Notes under the pieces: generated by a model | Seen by the model: only the letters and a program-made list of their open reading frames with translations | Databases searched by the model: none | What the model was told of the DNA's origin: nothing | In this document: piece by piece, positions 12,666 through 20,707 of the stretch | Layout of the letters: each line of letters opens with the position of its first letter | Numbering within the stretch: the first letter of the stretch is position 1 | DNA from: Streptomyces sp. Edi2 | GTDB lineage: Bacteria > Actinomycetota > Actinomycetes > Streptomycetales > Streptomycetaceae | Length of the DNA: 64,000 bases | NCBI RefSeq assembly: GCF_040253635.1 | Contig: NZ_JBEJGX010000003.1 | Location: 496,001-560,000 of the forward strand | Direction: 5' to 3' | Position numbers and translations under genes: made by a program

Positions 12666-13925
12666 CTATCGGCAGCTTTCCATCCAGGTCCGGGCCAGCT
12701 CGACACGAGACGTGATGCGGAGCTTCTTGAAGATACTCCGCAAGTGATGGGCAACGGTGTGCCGGGAGATGAATAACTTCTGGGCGGCCTGCGCGTTGGA
12801 CAGCCCCAGTGCGACCAGCTCGGCCACGGCGGCCTCGGTTTTCGTCAGACCCAGGATTCCCGTGCCGGGTTCCCCGGGCCGGTCCGCGTGGTCGCGAGTG
12901 CCGTCGAGCCGCTGAAGCCTGCGTTTGAGCCGGGCCACGTCCCTGGGGGACTGCGCGGTGAGATAGCCGGCCGTGGCGCGTTCCAGCACCGTGGTGGCCC
13001 GGTCCAAGGCCCCTTGTGCAGCGAGCATCACGCCAAGGTCCTCCCGTGCGGAGGCAGCGGCCCATGGATCGGGGTGATGGTCCGCGGCGAAGAGCAGATC
13101 CGCGGCGCTGCGGCGGACCAGCCCTTCGGCGTGGCGGGCGGCGGCCTCCAGCGCGGGCAGCCCCCCGCTCCGAGTGGCGAGCGTGCGGGCGGTGGCCGCG
13201 ATCCCTTCGGCGTTCTTCCAGTCGCGGTGCAGCATGAAGCGTGCCAGCCACGCTGCGGCCGCCGGGTCCGTCAGCAGGAGCCTTTCGCGGGCCTGGCCCG
13301 GTGAGATCAGCTGTTCCACCAGGGGAGCGGCCGCCTCTGCTCCGTGCTCTGCCTCCGTTGTCTGCACCACCATCCACGCACAGGCCAGGCCGTAGGTGTT
13401 CCCGAGTGCCCAGTCCATGGCCGCCTGCCGCGCATACGCGCCGGCGGTGCGCAAGTCTGCTCGTCGCAGCGCGCCCAGGGCCAGGAGAACACGGGCGTAC
13501 GGCTTCCAGCTGTTCGCCGTCTCCTCAGGGGCTTCCAAGACGGCCTGCGCCTGCTCGAGCGCTGTGGAAACCCTGCCCAGGTTCCAGTTCAAAGCGGCTC
13601 GGAGGAATGTCAGAACAGCTCGGTACTGGTGATTTCCAGCAAGTGCGGCAGAACGTTCAGCAGCCGCAATACTGCGGTCGGCTTCATTGTTTTGACGCAG
13701 GGTGGTGGTCAGTGTGGCGAGCCATATCTTGGCCTGCAGCGGGACATCCAATTCGGACGTGCAGTAAATTCCACGGCGTGCGGCTTCCCGGGCTAAATGT
13801 AAAGCGTGCTTCGGCTGGCCATTAACCCACTTCTCCATCGAGGACTGCATGTATTGCCAGGTGGGGCAATCCGCAGTCGGAGTGTGACGTGCCTCGCAAA
13901 GAATACGATGAGGGTAAACTTGCAT
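12666..13925 (-). CDS. LuxR-family transcriptional regulator, short LAL-like, two TTA codons
   Basis: A 419-residue regulator whose last 65 residues form a LuxR-type helix-turn-helix (TKTEAAVAELVALGLSNAQ, then HHLRSIFKKL). The rest is an Ala/Leu-rich TPR-like helical array. There is no P-loop ATPase domain, so it resembles only the C-terminal half of the large LAL activators common in PKS clusters. The ATG at 13925 follows an AAGGAGG site at close spacing. Codons 42 and 44 are TTA (complement 13800-13802 and 13794-13796), so translation should depend on the bldA leucyl-tRNA and developmental stage. It is likely the cluster activator. It lies beside a decayed transposase, so it could be a shortened LAL gene, although its own start signals look intact. 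Confidence 0.88.
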   Translation of the reverse strand: MQVYPHRILCEARHTPTADCPTWQYMQSSMEKWVNGQPKHALHLAREAARRGIYCTSELDVPLQAKIWLATLTTTLRQNNEADRSIAAAERSAALAGNHQYRAVLTFLRAALNWNLGRVSTALEQAQAVLEAPEETANSWKPYARVLLALGALRRADLRTAGAYARQAAMDWALGNTYGLACAWMVVQTTEAEHGAEAAAPLVEQLISPGQARERLLLTDPAAAAWLARFMLHRDWKNAEGIAATARTLATRSGGLPALEAAARHAEGLVRRSAADLLFAADHHPDPWAAASAREDLGVMLAAQGALDRATTVLERATAGYLTAQSPRDVARLKRRLQRLDGTRDHADRPGEPGTGILGLTKTEAAVAELVALGLSNAQAAQKLFISRHTVAHHLRSIFKKLRITSRVELARTWMESCR

Positions 13926-14009
13926 GACCCTCCTTCAAGTGTGACGAATCCCCCGCCCGTTCGGAACGTTATCACTTCCTTGGAGCTCGTAACACGATCA
14001 TGAGTGGGC

Positions 14010-14820
14010 TTTCTTGAGGCGTCACCGGCAGACGAGACTTCAGGCCAAAGAGAAGAAGACGTTGTGGAGTTCGGTGGGGTTCCCGGGGAGAGCGAGGCGC
14101 TTGAAGTAGTGGGGCCGGGGGCGAAGGCCTACTCGACGACGCGGCGAGTTTGCCCATGCCTTTGCCGTCCGGGGCGCCCTTGCGGGAGATGAAGGGAAGG
14201 GGCCTATGCAGGCGGAGTGCGACGCGGTGGGGGTGGAGGCGGAGAGTCGTAGCCCTGTCGCCGAGCAGGGCGACGGCCGCTTGCACGGGCGCCCCGACGG
14301 CCGGCGACGGGACGGAATGCCGCCGCGGCGACACAAGGCTGGTGAACCGGTCGGGGCAGTCGGGGCAAGAGGCTGTGAACCTGCCGCGTGTCAGACATCA
14401 CCAGCCTCATGACGCGCCATCAGGTGACGTCTACTGCACGCCTTGCGCCGGTCGACCGGCGACGGACCGGTGTCGGCACGCCCTTTTTTGCGCGGAGGTG
14501 GGAGCTGTCCACGCAGGCCCGTGACCAGTCGAGTTGGCCGGCCGCATGCAGTTCGGTGAGCAGAATGCGCTGCAGTTTGCCGAAGATGCCGGCCTGCTGC
14601 CAGCGTTCCAGGCGGCGCCAACAGGTCTGTCCGGATCCGAACCCCAGCTCCAGTGGCAGCAGTTGCCAGGAAATGTCGTTGTAGAGGACGTACAGGATGC
14701 CTTGCAGACAGAGCCGGTCCGCCACCGGTCGCGGCCCCGGCGACCGCTCGGGCCAGGGCGGCAGTAACGGCTCGATCAGCATCCATAATCTGTCGTCCAC
14801 GATCCACGGTCGAATGCTCA
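14010..14820 (-). pseudogene. Degenerate IS5-family transposase remnant
   Basis: On the minus strand, the segment from about 14815 to 14430 encodes a recognisable N-terminal half of an IS5-type transposase (VDDRLWMLIEPLLPPWPER, then DISWQLLPLELGFGSGQTCW). It then loses frame near 14460. Pieces of the C-terminal half survive in other frames: an ISRKG-like segment near 14180 and HYFKRLALPGNPTELHNVFF ending near 14040. Several frameshifts mean no active transposase. I could not define terminal inverted repeats. It sits between the regulator and the N-oxygenase operon, so it marks an old insertion in the cluster. Confidence 0.75.
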
Positions 14821-14876
14821 CACCTTCACAATGCTTCAGGTTCTTTAAAGAATGGGGCGGCCGCGATGCACGGGCT

Positions 14877-15437
14877 TCAGGCGCCGCCGGCGCCGGGACG
14901 CATATTGTCCAGCAGCGATTTGCTCTCCTCGCGCGCCGAAGCACCCCAGAACAACGGGGCCGAGTGCGCCATGAGTACGGCTGCCGCCCACCGGGGCTCC
15001 ACGATGAGGAGGCCCTGTCGACCGGCCCACGGTGTGCAGGGGTGTTCCCGCGCTTGGTCTCGGGGTTGTTCTCGCGGCTGTGGCTTTTGCGCAGCGGGCT
15101 GGTTTTGTGCAGCGGGCCGGTTCGCCACGCACATGAAATGGACAACAAAGTCACAATCGACCGGGCTGGCGCCAGGAGGAAGAGGCCTGTCGACATCGGC
15201 TGAAGTGTGGAGCACGAAGTCCGTGATGGATGCTATGGGCTGACGGATTCTCAGGCGGAGCCGTCGGTCGTCCTGATCCTGTACGGGTTCGTCGAAGCGG
15301 AAGCTGTGGTCCAATTCGGCCGCGCGCTCAAGCCACTTCCGTAAATTGTCCATCCACAACGCGGGCCGCCCATTGGTGAACTCCGTGGCGTCCGCCGGCG
15401 GTGCGGACAGCAGTGCGAGTATGTAGTCGTTGATCAC
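14877..15437 (-). CDS. Unknown protein, last gene of the N-oxygenase operon
   Basis: A 186-residue protein I do not recognise. The GTG at 15437 has an AGGAGA ribosome site about 8 bases upstream, better than longer in-frame options. The first 110 residues look like a folded domain (acidic and aromatic residues, hydrophobic stretch DFVVHFMCVAN). A Pro/Gln/Arg-rich linker (about 112-140) follows, then a C-terminal stretch ending near the IS remnant. The C-terminal third may be altered by rearrangement there, since its composition changes. It lies 92 bp downstream of the AurF-like oxygenase on the same strand, so it is probably co-transcribed and may assist that chemistry. No signal peptide or membrane helix is visible. 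Confidence 0.55.
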   Translation of the reverse strand: MINDYILALLSAPPADATEFTNGRPALWMDNLRKWLERAAELDHSFRFDEPVQDQDDRRLRLRIRQPIASITDFVLHTSADVDRPLPPGASPVDCDFVVHFMCVANRPAAQNQPAAQKPQPREQPRDQAREHPCTPWAGRQGLLIVEPRWAAAVLMAHSAPLFWGASAREESKSLLDNMRPGAGGA

Positions 15438-15529
15438 TGCGGTCTCCTGCCTTCTGCGGGTCGGGACGGCGACGCGTCTGCCGGTACGAAGGGCGGAATG
15501 CCCCACGCCCTACGCCCGCAGCCGATGGG

Positions 15530-16471
15530 TCATGCGTTCCGACGCAGACCGTGCTTGTCGAACGCTGCGGAAATCGCCGGGTCGGAGAACGCACCTTCCT
15601 GGGCCAGCATCCTCAGTGTGGGCGTCGCGTTGTCGACAAGGCTTTTGCGGACCTGCGGCAATTCCACGGTCTCGGCCACCACGCGCACCGGGTCCGCGAA
15701 GACGTCAGGGTAGCCGGCGAGCATGTGCGTCATCGCGCCTTCGTCCGGTCGCAGAAACGCCAGAATGATCTCGGGCAGAATGGCCCCGATCTTGGTCTGG
15801 AGCGGAGCCGGCATCTTCGGCCAGAGCGACTTGAACAGGCGCCGGAAGTAGGCGTGGTGCAGGCCCTCGTCAGTCGCGTGGTCGGCGGCCAGGTCCCGTA
15901 CCGCCTGCTGCACCGAGGGATCCTTCGGCAGCTTGGTCAGGCTCCCGGTGATCAACGTCTCGGATACGATGGAGAAGAACAGCTTCACCAGGGGTCGGTA
16001 CACCGGAAGTTCCGCCGCATACAGGCGAGAGAGCTCCTGCAGGAAGTACGGCCGGTGGGGAATCGGTTCCACACCGGTGTAATCCCTCACCGTCGTCAGC
16101 AAGGTGTGCGACATCTCCGCATGCGCTGCCTCGTCGGTGTAGATGCGCAGGAGGTCTTCCTTCATCTCCGCGGGCAGCCACGGGCAGAAATCCGGTGAGT
16201 GCAACAGGAGGCAGGTCTCGTTCACCGGCCCCAGTTCCAGTTGAACCGTGAACTCCAGGTAGACGTAGAGGGAGTGCACCAGGATCTCTTCCCGGACCTG
16301 TTCCGGGGCTGCCCGAACCTCCGGGTGGGCGAGCAGCGGGCACAGGTCGGGCGAAAAATAGTGCAACCCGCTCTCGAACGCTCCGTTCCTGCGCGGTTTC
16401 GATCGCACCCAGGACCGGTTATCCCACTGTTCGAAGAGCGAACGGTAGCCGGATTCTTCTGTTCGGTTCAC
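15530..16471 (-). CDS. AurF/CmlI-like diiron arylamine N-oxygenase
   Basis: A 313-residue non-haem diiron protein of the AurF (p-aminobenzoate N-oxygenase) type. Helices carry the expected carboxylate and histidine ligands: an early Glu in the YLEFTVQLELGPVNE region, DEAAHAEMSH, SETLITGS, and DEGLHHAYFRRLF. AurF converts p-aminobenzoate to p-nitrobenzoate in aureothin biosynthesis and CmlI acts similarly in the chloramphenicol pathway. Relatives also make azoxy compounds. The full PABA pathway a few kilobases away makes an arylamine substrate very likely here, but the oxidation level reached (hydroxylamine, nitroso, nitro or coupled azoxy) cannot be read from sequence. Start is GTG at 16471. 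The methyltransferase gene ends 28 bp upstream in the same operon. Confidence 0.82.
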   Translation of the reverse strand: MNRTEESGYRSLFEQWDNRSWVRSKPRRNGAFESGLHYFSPDLCPLLAHPEVRAAPEQVREEILVHSLYVYLEFTVQLELGPVNETCLLLHSPDFCPWLPAEMKEDLLRIYTDEAAHAEMSHTLLTTVRDYTGVEPIPHRPYFLQELSRLYAAELPVYRPLVKLFFSIVSETLITGSLTKLPKDPSVQQAVRDLAADHATDEGLHHAYFRRLFKSLWPKMPAPLQTKIGAILPEIILAFLRPDEGAMTHMLAGYPDVFADPVRVVAETVELPQVRKSLVDNATPTLRMLAQEGAFSDPAISAAFDKHGLRRNA

Positions 16472-16498
16472 TGGATCCGTCCCGTCTCCATTCTGTTT

Positions 16499-17200
16499 TC
16501 AGCCCGCGGGCCGATCTGCCGTATGAAACTCCAGCAACTGGTATTCGACATCGGCGAGCTGTGGGTGCGGTGCCGCGTGGATCTGCTCGAACCGCAGCCC
16601 CGCATTGCCGGCAACCTCGGTGAGGAGTGCGCGGTTTCCCATGTTGCTGTAACCGAGGAGGAGCCGGCCGCCGGGCTCGAGATGGCCGGCCGCCGACCGC
16701 AGGAACTCCTGGTGCATGACGTATCCGGGGTCGAATATCGCGTGGTGCAGGGGAGTTTCGTGCGCAAAGTCCGTCGGCGGTTCAATAAAGCTGGAGCTCC
16801 AGAACACCAGGTCGAAGCGCGTCTCGCGGTCCAGTGCGGAATACATGTCGCTGTGCAGTACGTGCACCCGGTCGGCGACGCCGTGGCGCGCCACATTCCG
16901 TCTGGTGTTCTCCACAGCGGTCTCGTTGATGTCCAGCGCGGTCACCTGAGCACAGCCGCTGAGGGCCGCGGTCACGGAGATCACGCCGGCTCCGGCTCCG
17001 ATCTCCAGGAAACTGCCGCCCGCGGGGTAGGGAAGCCACTTCGCGTAGATTTCCGTCGACGGGCAAAGGGTCGGTGAGAAAACCCCCTCCAGCAGCTCGT
17101 ATTCACGGCCGCTCAGAGTGAAGGCGGCATCACGGTTCTGGGTGTCAGCGTTCATCCGGAGCAGGTTGTAGCCCCGGGTCAGACTGAGCTTGTCGCTCAC
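16499..17200 (-). CDS. SAM-dependent methyltransferase, HemK-like fold
   Basis: A 233-residue class I methyltransferase. The SAM-binding motif FLEIGAGAGVISVTAAL is near residue 70, followed by VTALDINETAVENTRRNVA. The segment FDLVFWSSSFIEPP sits where HemK/PrmC-type enzymes carry NPPY, so the core fold is clear but the catalytic NPPY is replaced, suggesting a small-molecule rather than release-factor substrate. GTG start at 17200 follows a GGAGG site. It lies 15 bp after the asparagine-synthase-like gene and 28 bp before the N-oxygenase, so the three are co-expressed. It probably methylates an O or N of the cluster product or intermediate; the acceptor is unknown. Confidence 0.82.
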   Translation of the reverse strand: MSDKLSLTRGYNLLRMNADTQNRDAAFTLSGREYELLEGVFSPTLCPSTEIYAKWLPYPAGGSFLEIGAGAGVISVTAALSGCAQVTALDINETAVENTRRNVARHGVADRVHVLHSDMYSALDRETRFDLVFWSSSFIEPPTDFAHETPLHHAIFDPGYVMHQEFLRSAAGHLEPGGRLLLGYSNMGNRALLTEVAGNAGLRFEQIHAAPHPQLADVEYQLLEFHTADRPAG

Positions 17201-17215
17201 TGGTCCTCCGTACGG

Positions 17216-19051
17216 TCAGTACCGCAGTTCCGGGTTGCGGATCTCGAACCACACAGCCAGGTCCAGGACCTTCTCGAATGCCGCCCGCGGGGCGCCGGCG
17301 ATCTGGTGCGGCGCCAGCTCGGTCGCTTCGGCGAGCTTGCTCCGGTCGAACAGATCGAATACGGGGCTGTTCGGCTCTTTGAGCAGGATCTTGACCTGCT
17401 CTTGCAGTGCGGCGCAGTACAGCGTGTCCTGGGTGGACGGGTAGGGGCTCTTGCGGCGCTCCACCACCGACCGGGTCACCACGTCCTTGACCGAGGCGCG
17501 CAGCAGGCTCTTCTCCCTGCCGTCGAAGGTCTGCATCGTCCACGGCACGTTGTACAGGTACTGGGCCAGGCGGTAGTCGCAGAACGGCACCCGGGTCTCC
17601 AGGCCCACCGCCATCGCCATCCGGTCGACCCGGTCCTCCAGCACCCGCATGAAGTGGTTGAGCCCCAGGTGCAGCGACCGCCGGTACATCCGCTGTTCCT
17701 CGTCCTCGCCGTCCAGGTACGGCACGCGCGCGGCTGCCTCCCGGAAGCGGTCAGCGGTGTATGCGTCGGCGTCCAAAGCGGTCCTGAAGTCGCCCGTCAG
17801 GTAGGCGGAGCAGTCGACCCGCTTGAGCCAGGTGGTGTGCCACGGGAAGGTGCTGCCGTACCTCGCGGCCTTCGACTGGTGCCAGACGTGGCCGGCGAAG
17901 ATCTCGTCGGCGGCCTCGCCGCTGAGCGCCACGGTCACGTGCTCACGGACGGCCTTGAACAGCAGATACATCGAGCCGTTGATGTCGCCCATGCCCCAGG
18001 GGAGGTCCCACGCCGCCACCACGGAGCGCCGGAGGCCGGGGTCGGACAGCCGGCGGTGGTCGAGCACGATGTCGTGGTGCTCGGAACCGATGTGCGCGGC
18101 CATTTCCTTGGCGTACGGCGCGTCGGCGGAGTCGGCCATCTCATGGGGCTGGAAGTTCTCGCTCTGGCCGGGGAAGTCCACCGAGAAGGTACGGGCCCGG
18201 TCCCCCTTGGCGGTCAGGTGCTGACTGGCGAGCCCCGCCAGCGCACTGGAGTCCAGACCACCGGAGAGCAGGAGGCCCAGCGGCACATCGGCGACCAGCT
18301 CGTGCCGTACGTTGTCCTCCACCATCTGCCGTACCCGGGCCACCGTCGTGTCCAGGTCGTCGGTGTGCTCTTCGGCGGACAGCTGCCAGTAGGTGTGCTC
18401 GCGCAGCCCGTTGCGGTCGAACTCGATGACCGTACCGGGCGTCATCACCTTCATGCCGGCCCATACGGCGTTCTCGGAAGACGTGAAGAAGCTGAAGAGC
18501 TGACGCATTCCCTCCATGTCCACGGCAGGCGCGACGTCGGGATGCGCGAGAATGGCCTTGGGCTCAGATCCGAAGAGCAGGCCGTCCTTGGTCTGGTAGT
18601 AGTGCATGGGCTTCGTTCCCATGCGGTCCCTGATCAGGGTGAGCCGTTCGTAGCGGGAATCCCACACTGCGATGGCGCACATTCCCACCATGCGTTCCGC
18701 AATGGCGGAACCCCATTCGAGGTATCCGCGCAGCACGACCTCGGTGTCGCTTCTGGTGCGGAAATTGTGGCCTCGTTTGCGCAGTTCATCGCGCAGCTCG
18801 ACAAAGTTGTACGTCTCACCGCTGTAGCTCAGGGTGACGGGCCCTCCGGGCGTATCCACCGTCATGGGCTGTGTCCCACCAGGCAGATCGATGATCGACA
18901 GCCGGCGGTGCCCGAGGGCCGCGTGCCTCGACAGCCAGTGCCCGGAGGCGTCGGGGCCGCGGCAGGTCATGCAGTTGGTCATTCCCTCAAGAATGTTCTC
19001 CTCATGCGAGAGGTCCTGACGAAAACTGACCCATCCGGCGACACCGCACAT
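17216..19051 (-). CDS. asnB: Asparagine synthase-like glutamine-dependent amidotransferase
   Basis: A 611-residue AsnB-family enzyme. It starts MCGVAGW, so Cys2 can become the N-terminal nucleophile that takes ammonia from glutamine (class II glutaminase domain, about 1-210). The synthetase half has the PP-loop ATP motif LLLSGGLDSSALAGLA near residue 255, which adenylates a carboxylate. The ATG at 19051 has an AGGAGG site 7 bases upstream; an upstream extension to 19264 has no support. In secondary-metabolite clusters such enzymes make primary amides or amidate starter units and precursors. Here it heads the operon with a methyltransferase and an arylamine N-oxygenase, so it probably amidates a cluster intermediate rather than supplying asparagine, although housekeeping activity cannot be excluded. 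Confidence 0.9.
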   Translation of the reverse strand: MCGVAGWVSFRQDLSHEENILEGMTNCMTCRGPDASGHWLSRHAALGHRRLSIIDLPGGTQPMTVDTPGGPVTLSYSGETYNFVELRDELRKRGHNFRTRSDTEVVLRGYLEWGSAIAERMVGMCAIAVWDSRYERLTLIRDRMGTKPMHYYQTKDGLLFGSEPKAILAHPDVAPAVDMEGMRQLFSFFTSSENAVWAGMKVMTPGTVIEFDRNGLREHTYWQLSAEEHTDDLDTTVARVRQMVEDNVRHELVADVPLGLLLSGGLDSSALAGLASQHLTAKGDRARTFSVDFPGQSENFQPHEMADSADAPYAKEMAAHIGSEHHDIVLDHRRLSDPGLRRSVVAAWDLPWGMGDINGSMYLLFKAVREHVTVALSGEAADEIFAGHVWHQSKAARYGSTFPWHTTWLKRVDCSAYLTGDFRTALDADAYTADRFREAAARVPYLDGEDEEQRMYRRSLHLGLNHFMRVLEDRVDRMAMAVGLETRVPFCDYRLAQYLYNVPWTMQTFDGREKSLLRASVKDVVTRSVVERRKSPYPSTQDTLYCAALQEQVKILLKEPNSPVFDLFDRSKLAEATELAPHQIAGAPRAAFEKVLDLAVWFEIRNPELRY

Positions 19052-19414
19052 CTGCCGTCCTCCTGGAAAGTTCGCTGGTCGCTGGCCTCGGAACGCCATG
19101 CAAGCGGTGGCTTGCGTACGACGGGGAATTCCGCAATTGCGGACGCTATACGTGAGAAAAGTACCTTGCGTGAGCGAAGCCGCACAACTACGTACTTCAA
19201 GGTGCGTAGTGGTGACCGAACCGGTCGGCACCCGTACCTGACTGCAGGTCACCCAGCCTTTCACCGGGTGTCCGCGCCCTTAATGTGGGGCCCGCGCGTG
19301 CAGTGTCCTGCACCTTTCGCGTACCTCAAGGTACCTACTTGAATCCGGATTGAACCGGGTGTTCAAATAATCTTGGCCTGCGTCACAAGGCTCATACGCA
19401 GGAAGAGGGGAATA
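19052..19414. promoter_or_regulatory. Divergent promoter region with repeated dyad motifs
   Basis: This 363-bp gap separates the AsnB operon (minus) from the DAHP synthase/PABA operon (plus) and must hold both promoters. Two related dyad elements share the core ACyTCAAGGT: an imperfect palindrome at 19187-19210 with perfect outer arms ACTACG and CGTAGT, and GTACCTCAAGGTAC at 19321-19334. A third partial copy, GTACCTTGCG, is at 19161-19170. Such repeats fit operator sites for one of the cluster regulators (LuxR or HxlR type). This is inference from symmetry and position only. I could not assign a -10/-35 pair with confidence. Confidence 0.5.
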
Positions 19415-20668
19415 GTGGCACGCCTTATGCCGATCTCGACCCGCATCGGAGAACAACGGTCCCTTGCACGGGAAAGGGCCCCGTTAAAGACGTCGCCCAC
19501 CGCCGGCTCCCTGCCTGCCGCCCAGCAGCCCGACTGGCACGACCCGGCGACTGCTCTTGCCGTCCGCCGGCGCTTGGCGGCGCTGCCGGCCCTGGTCGGC
19601 GCCGACGAGGCCGGAGAGTTGCGCGTACGCATGGCCCAGGTGCAGCGCGGCGAGGCATTCCTGCTGCAGGCGGGGGCCTGCGCGGAACCCTTCGGCAGGC
19701 ATGCGGTGCGCAGCGCCGAGCGCGATCACCAGCTGATCAGCAGGATGGCCGACAGCGTCACCGCCCGGCTGAAGCTCCCCGCACTGACCATCGGGCGGAT
19801 GGCCGGCCAGTTCGCCAAACCCCGGTCACAGCCGGTGGAGACGGTGGACGGGACGGTGTTGCCGATCTTCCGTGGTCTGCTGGTCAACGGGTCCGAGCCG
19901 GACGCCCGGAGCAGGCGCTCCGACCCCTTCCGTATGCTCGCCGCATACCAGACCGCTCGCATGGTGCTGGACCGGTTACACCGGCTCGACGCCTCGACGG
20001 GGCGGGACCGTTTGTGGGTGAGCCACGAGGCCCTGGTACTCGACTACGAGGAGCCCCTTACCCGGTTCGACCCGGTTACCGGCGAGTGGTTCGCCGGGTC
20101 GACGCACCTGCCGTGGATCGGCGAGCGGACCAGGCAGCCCGGCGGGGCTCACGTGTCCCTGCTGTCGGCCGTGAGCAATCCTGTCGCGTGCAAGGTCGGC
20201 CCCGGCATCCGCGCCGAGGACGTGCGGGAGCTGTGCGAACGCCTCGATCCGCACCGGCGGCCCGGGCGGCTCACGTTGGTCGTCCGGCTCGGCGCGCGGC
20301 GGGTGCGGGAACGACTCCCGGAACTCATCGATGTCACACGCCGTTCAGGCCACCCGGTGACATGGATCTGCGATCCCATGCACGGCAACACGGTCGTCAC
20401 CTCCCACGGGATCAAGACCCGGCACATCAACGACATACTCGATGAACTCACCGGGTTCTTCGAGGTTCTGGGACGCGCCGGCCAGTGGCCCGGTGGCGTG
20501 CATCTCGAGGTCACCGGCGACGAGGTGACCGAGTGTGTCGGCCCTGGCGGCCCGGACGACGAAGCCGATGTGGCACTCGGCTACCGGTCGCTGTGCGACC
20601 CCCGTCTCAACGGCACACAGGCGATGCATGTGATCGAAGCGGTGGCGGATCTGGCCGCCCGTCACTGA
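19415..20668 (+). CDS. Class II 3-deoxy-D-arabino-heptulosonate-7-phosphate (DAHP) synthase
   Basis: First enzyme of the shikimate pathway, condensing phosphoenolpyruvate and erythrose 4-phosphate. The 417 residues match the plant/actinobacterial class II family: QAGACAEPF with the metal-binding Cys, GRMAGQFAKPRS, WVSHEALVLDYEEPL, KVGPGI, and ICDPMHGNT with the metal-binding His. The GTG at 19415 sits just after GGAAGAGGGG; an ATG at 19427 is the alternative. A dedicated copy at the head of a PABA operon is a known way to raise chorismate supply for secondary metabolism, and copies of this kind are often less feedback-sensitive (family knowledge, not visible here). The next gene follows after 39 bp. 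Confidence 0.93.
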   Translation: MARLMPISTRIGEQRSLARERAPLKTSPTAGSLPAAQQPDWHDPATALAVRRRLAALPALVGADEAGELRVRMAQVQRGEAFLLQAGACAEPFGRHAVRSAERDHQLISRMADSVTARLKLPALTIGRMAGQFAKPRSQPVETVDGTVLPIFRGLLVNGSEPDARSRRSDPFRMLAAYQTARMVLDRLHRLDASTGRDRLWVSHEALVLDYEEPLTRFDPVTGEWFAGSTHLPWIGERTRQPGGAHVSLLSAVSNPVACKVGPGIRAEDVRELCERLDPHRRPGRLTLVVRLGARRVRERLPELIDVTRRSGHPVTWICDPMHGNTVVTSHGIKTRHINDILDELTGFFEVLGRAGQWPGGVHLEVTGDEVTECVGPGGPDDEADVALGYRSLCDPRLNGTQAMHVIEAVADLAARH

Positions 20669-20707
20669 TCCGAACGGCGGGCACACGGCTCTGGAGGAGC
20701 AGCCTCA

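Noticed and set aside
17306..19342. A 678-residue plus-strand open frame opposite the AsnB-like gene
   Set aside because: It has no recognisable motif and is the antisense shadow of the asparagine synthase frame, which has Cys2, the PP-loop and a good ribosome site.
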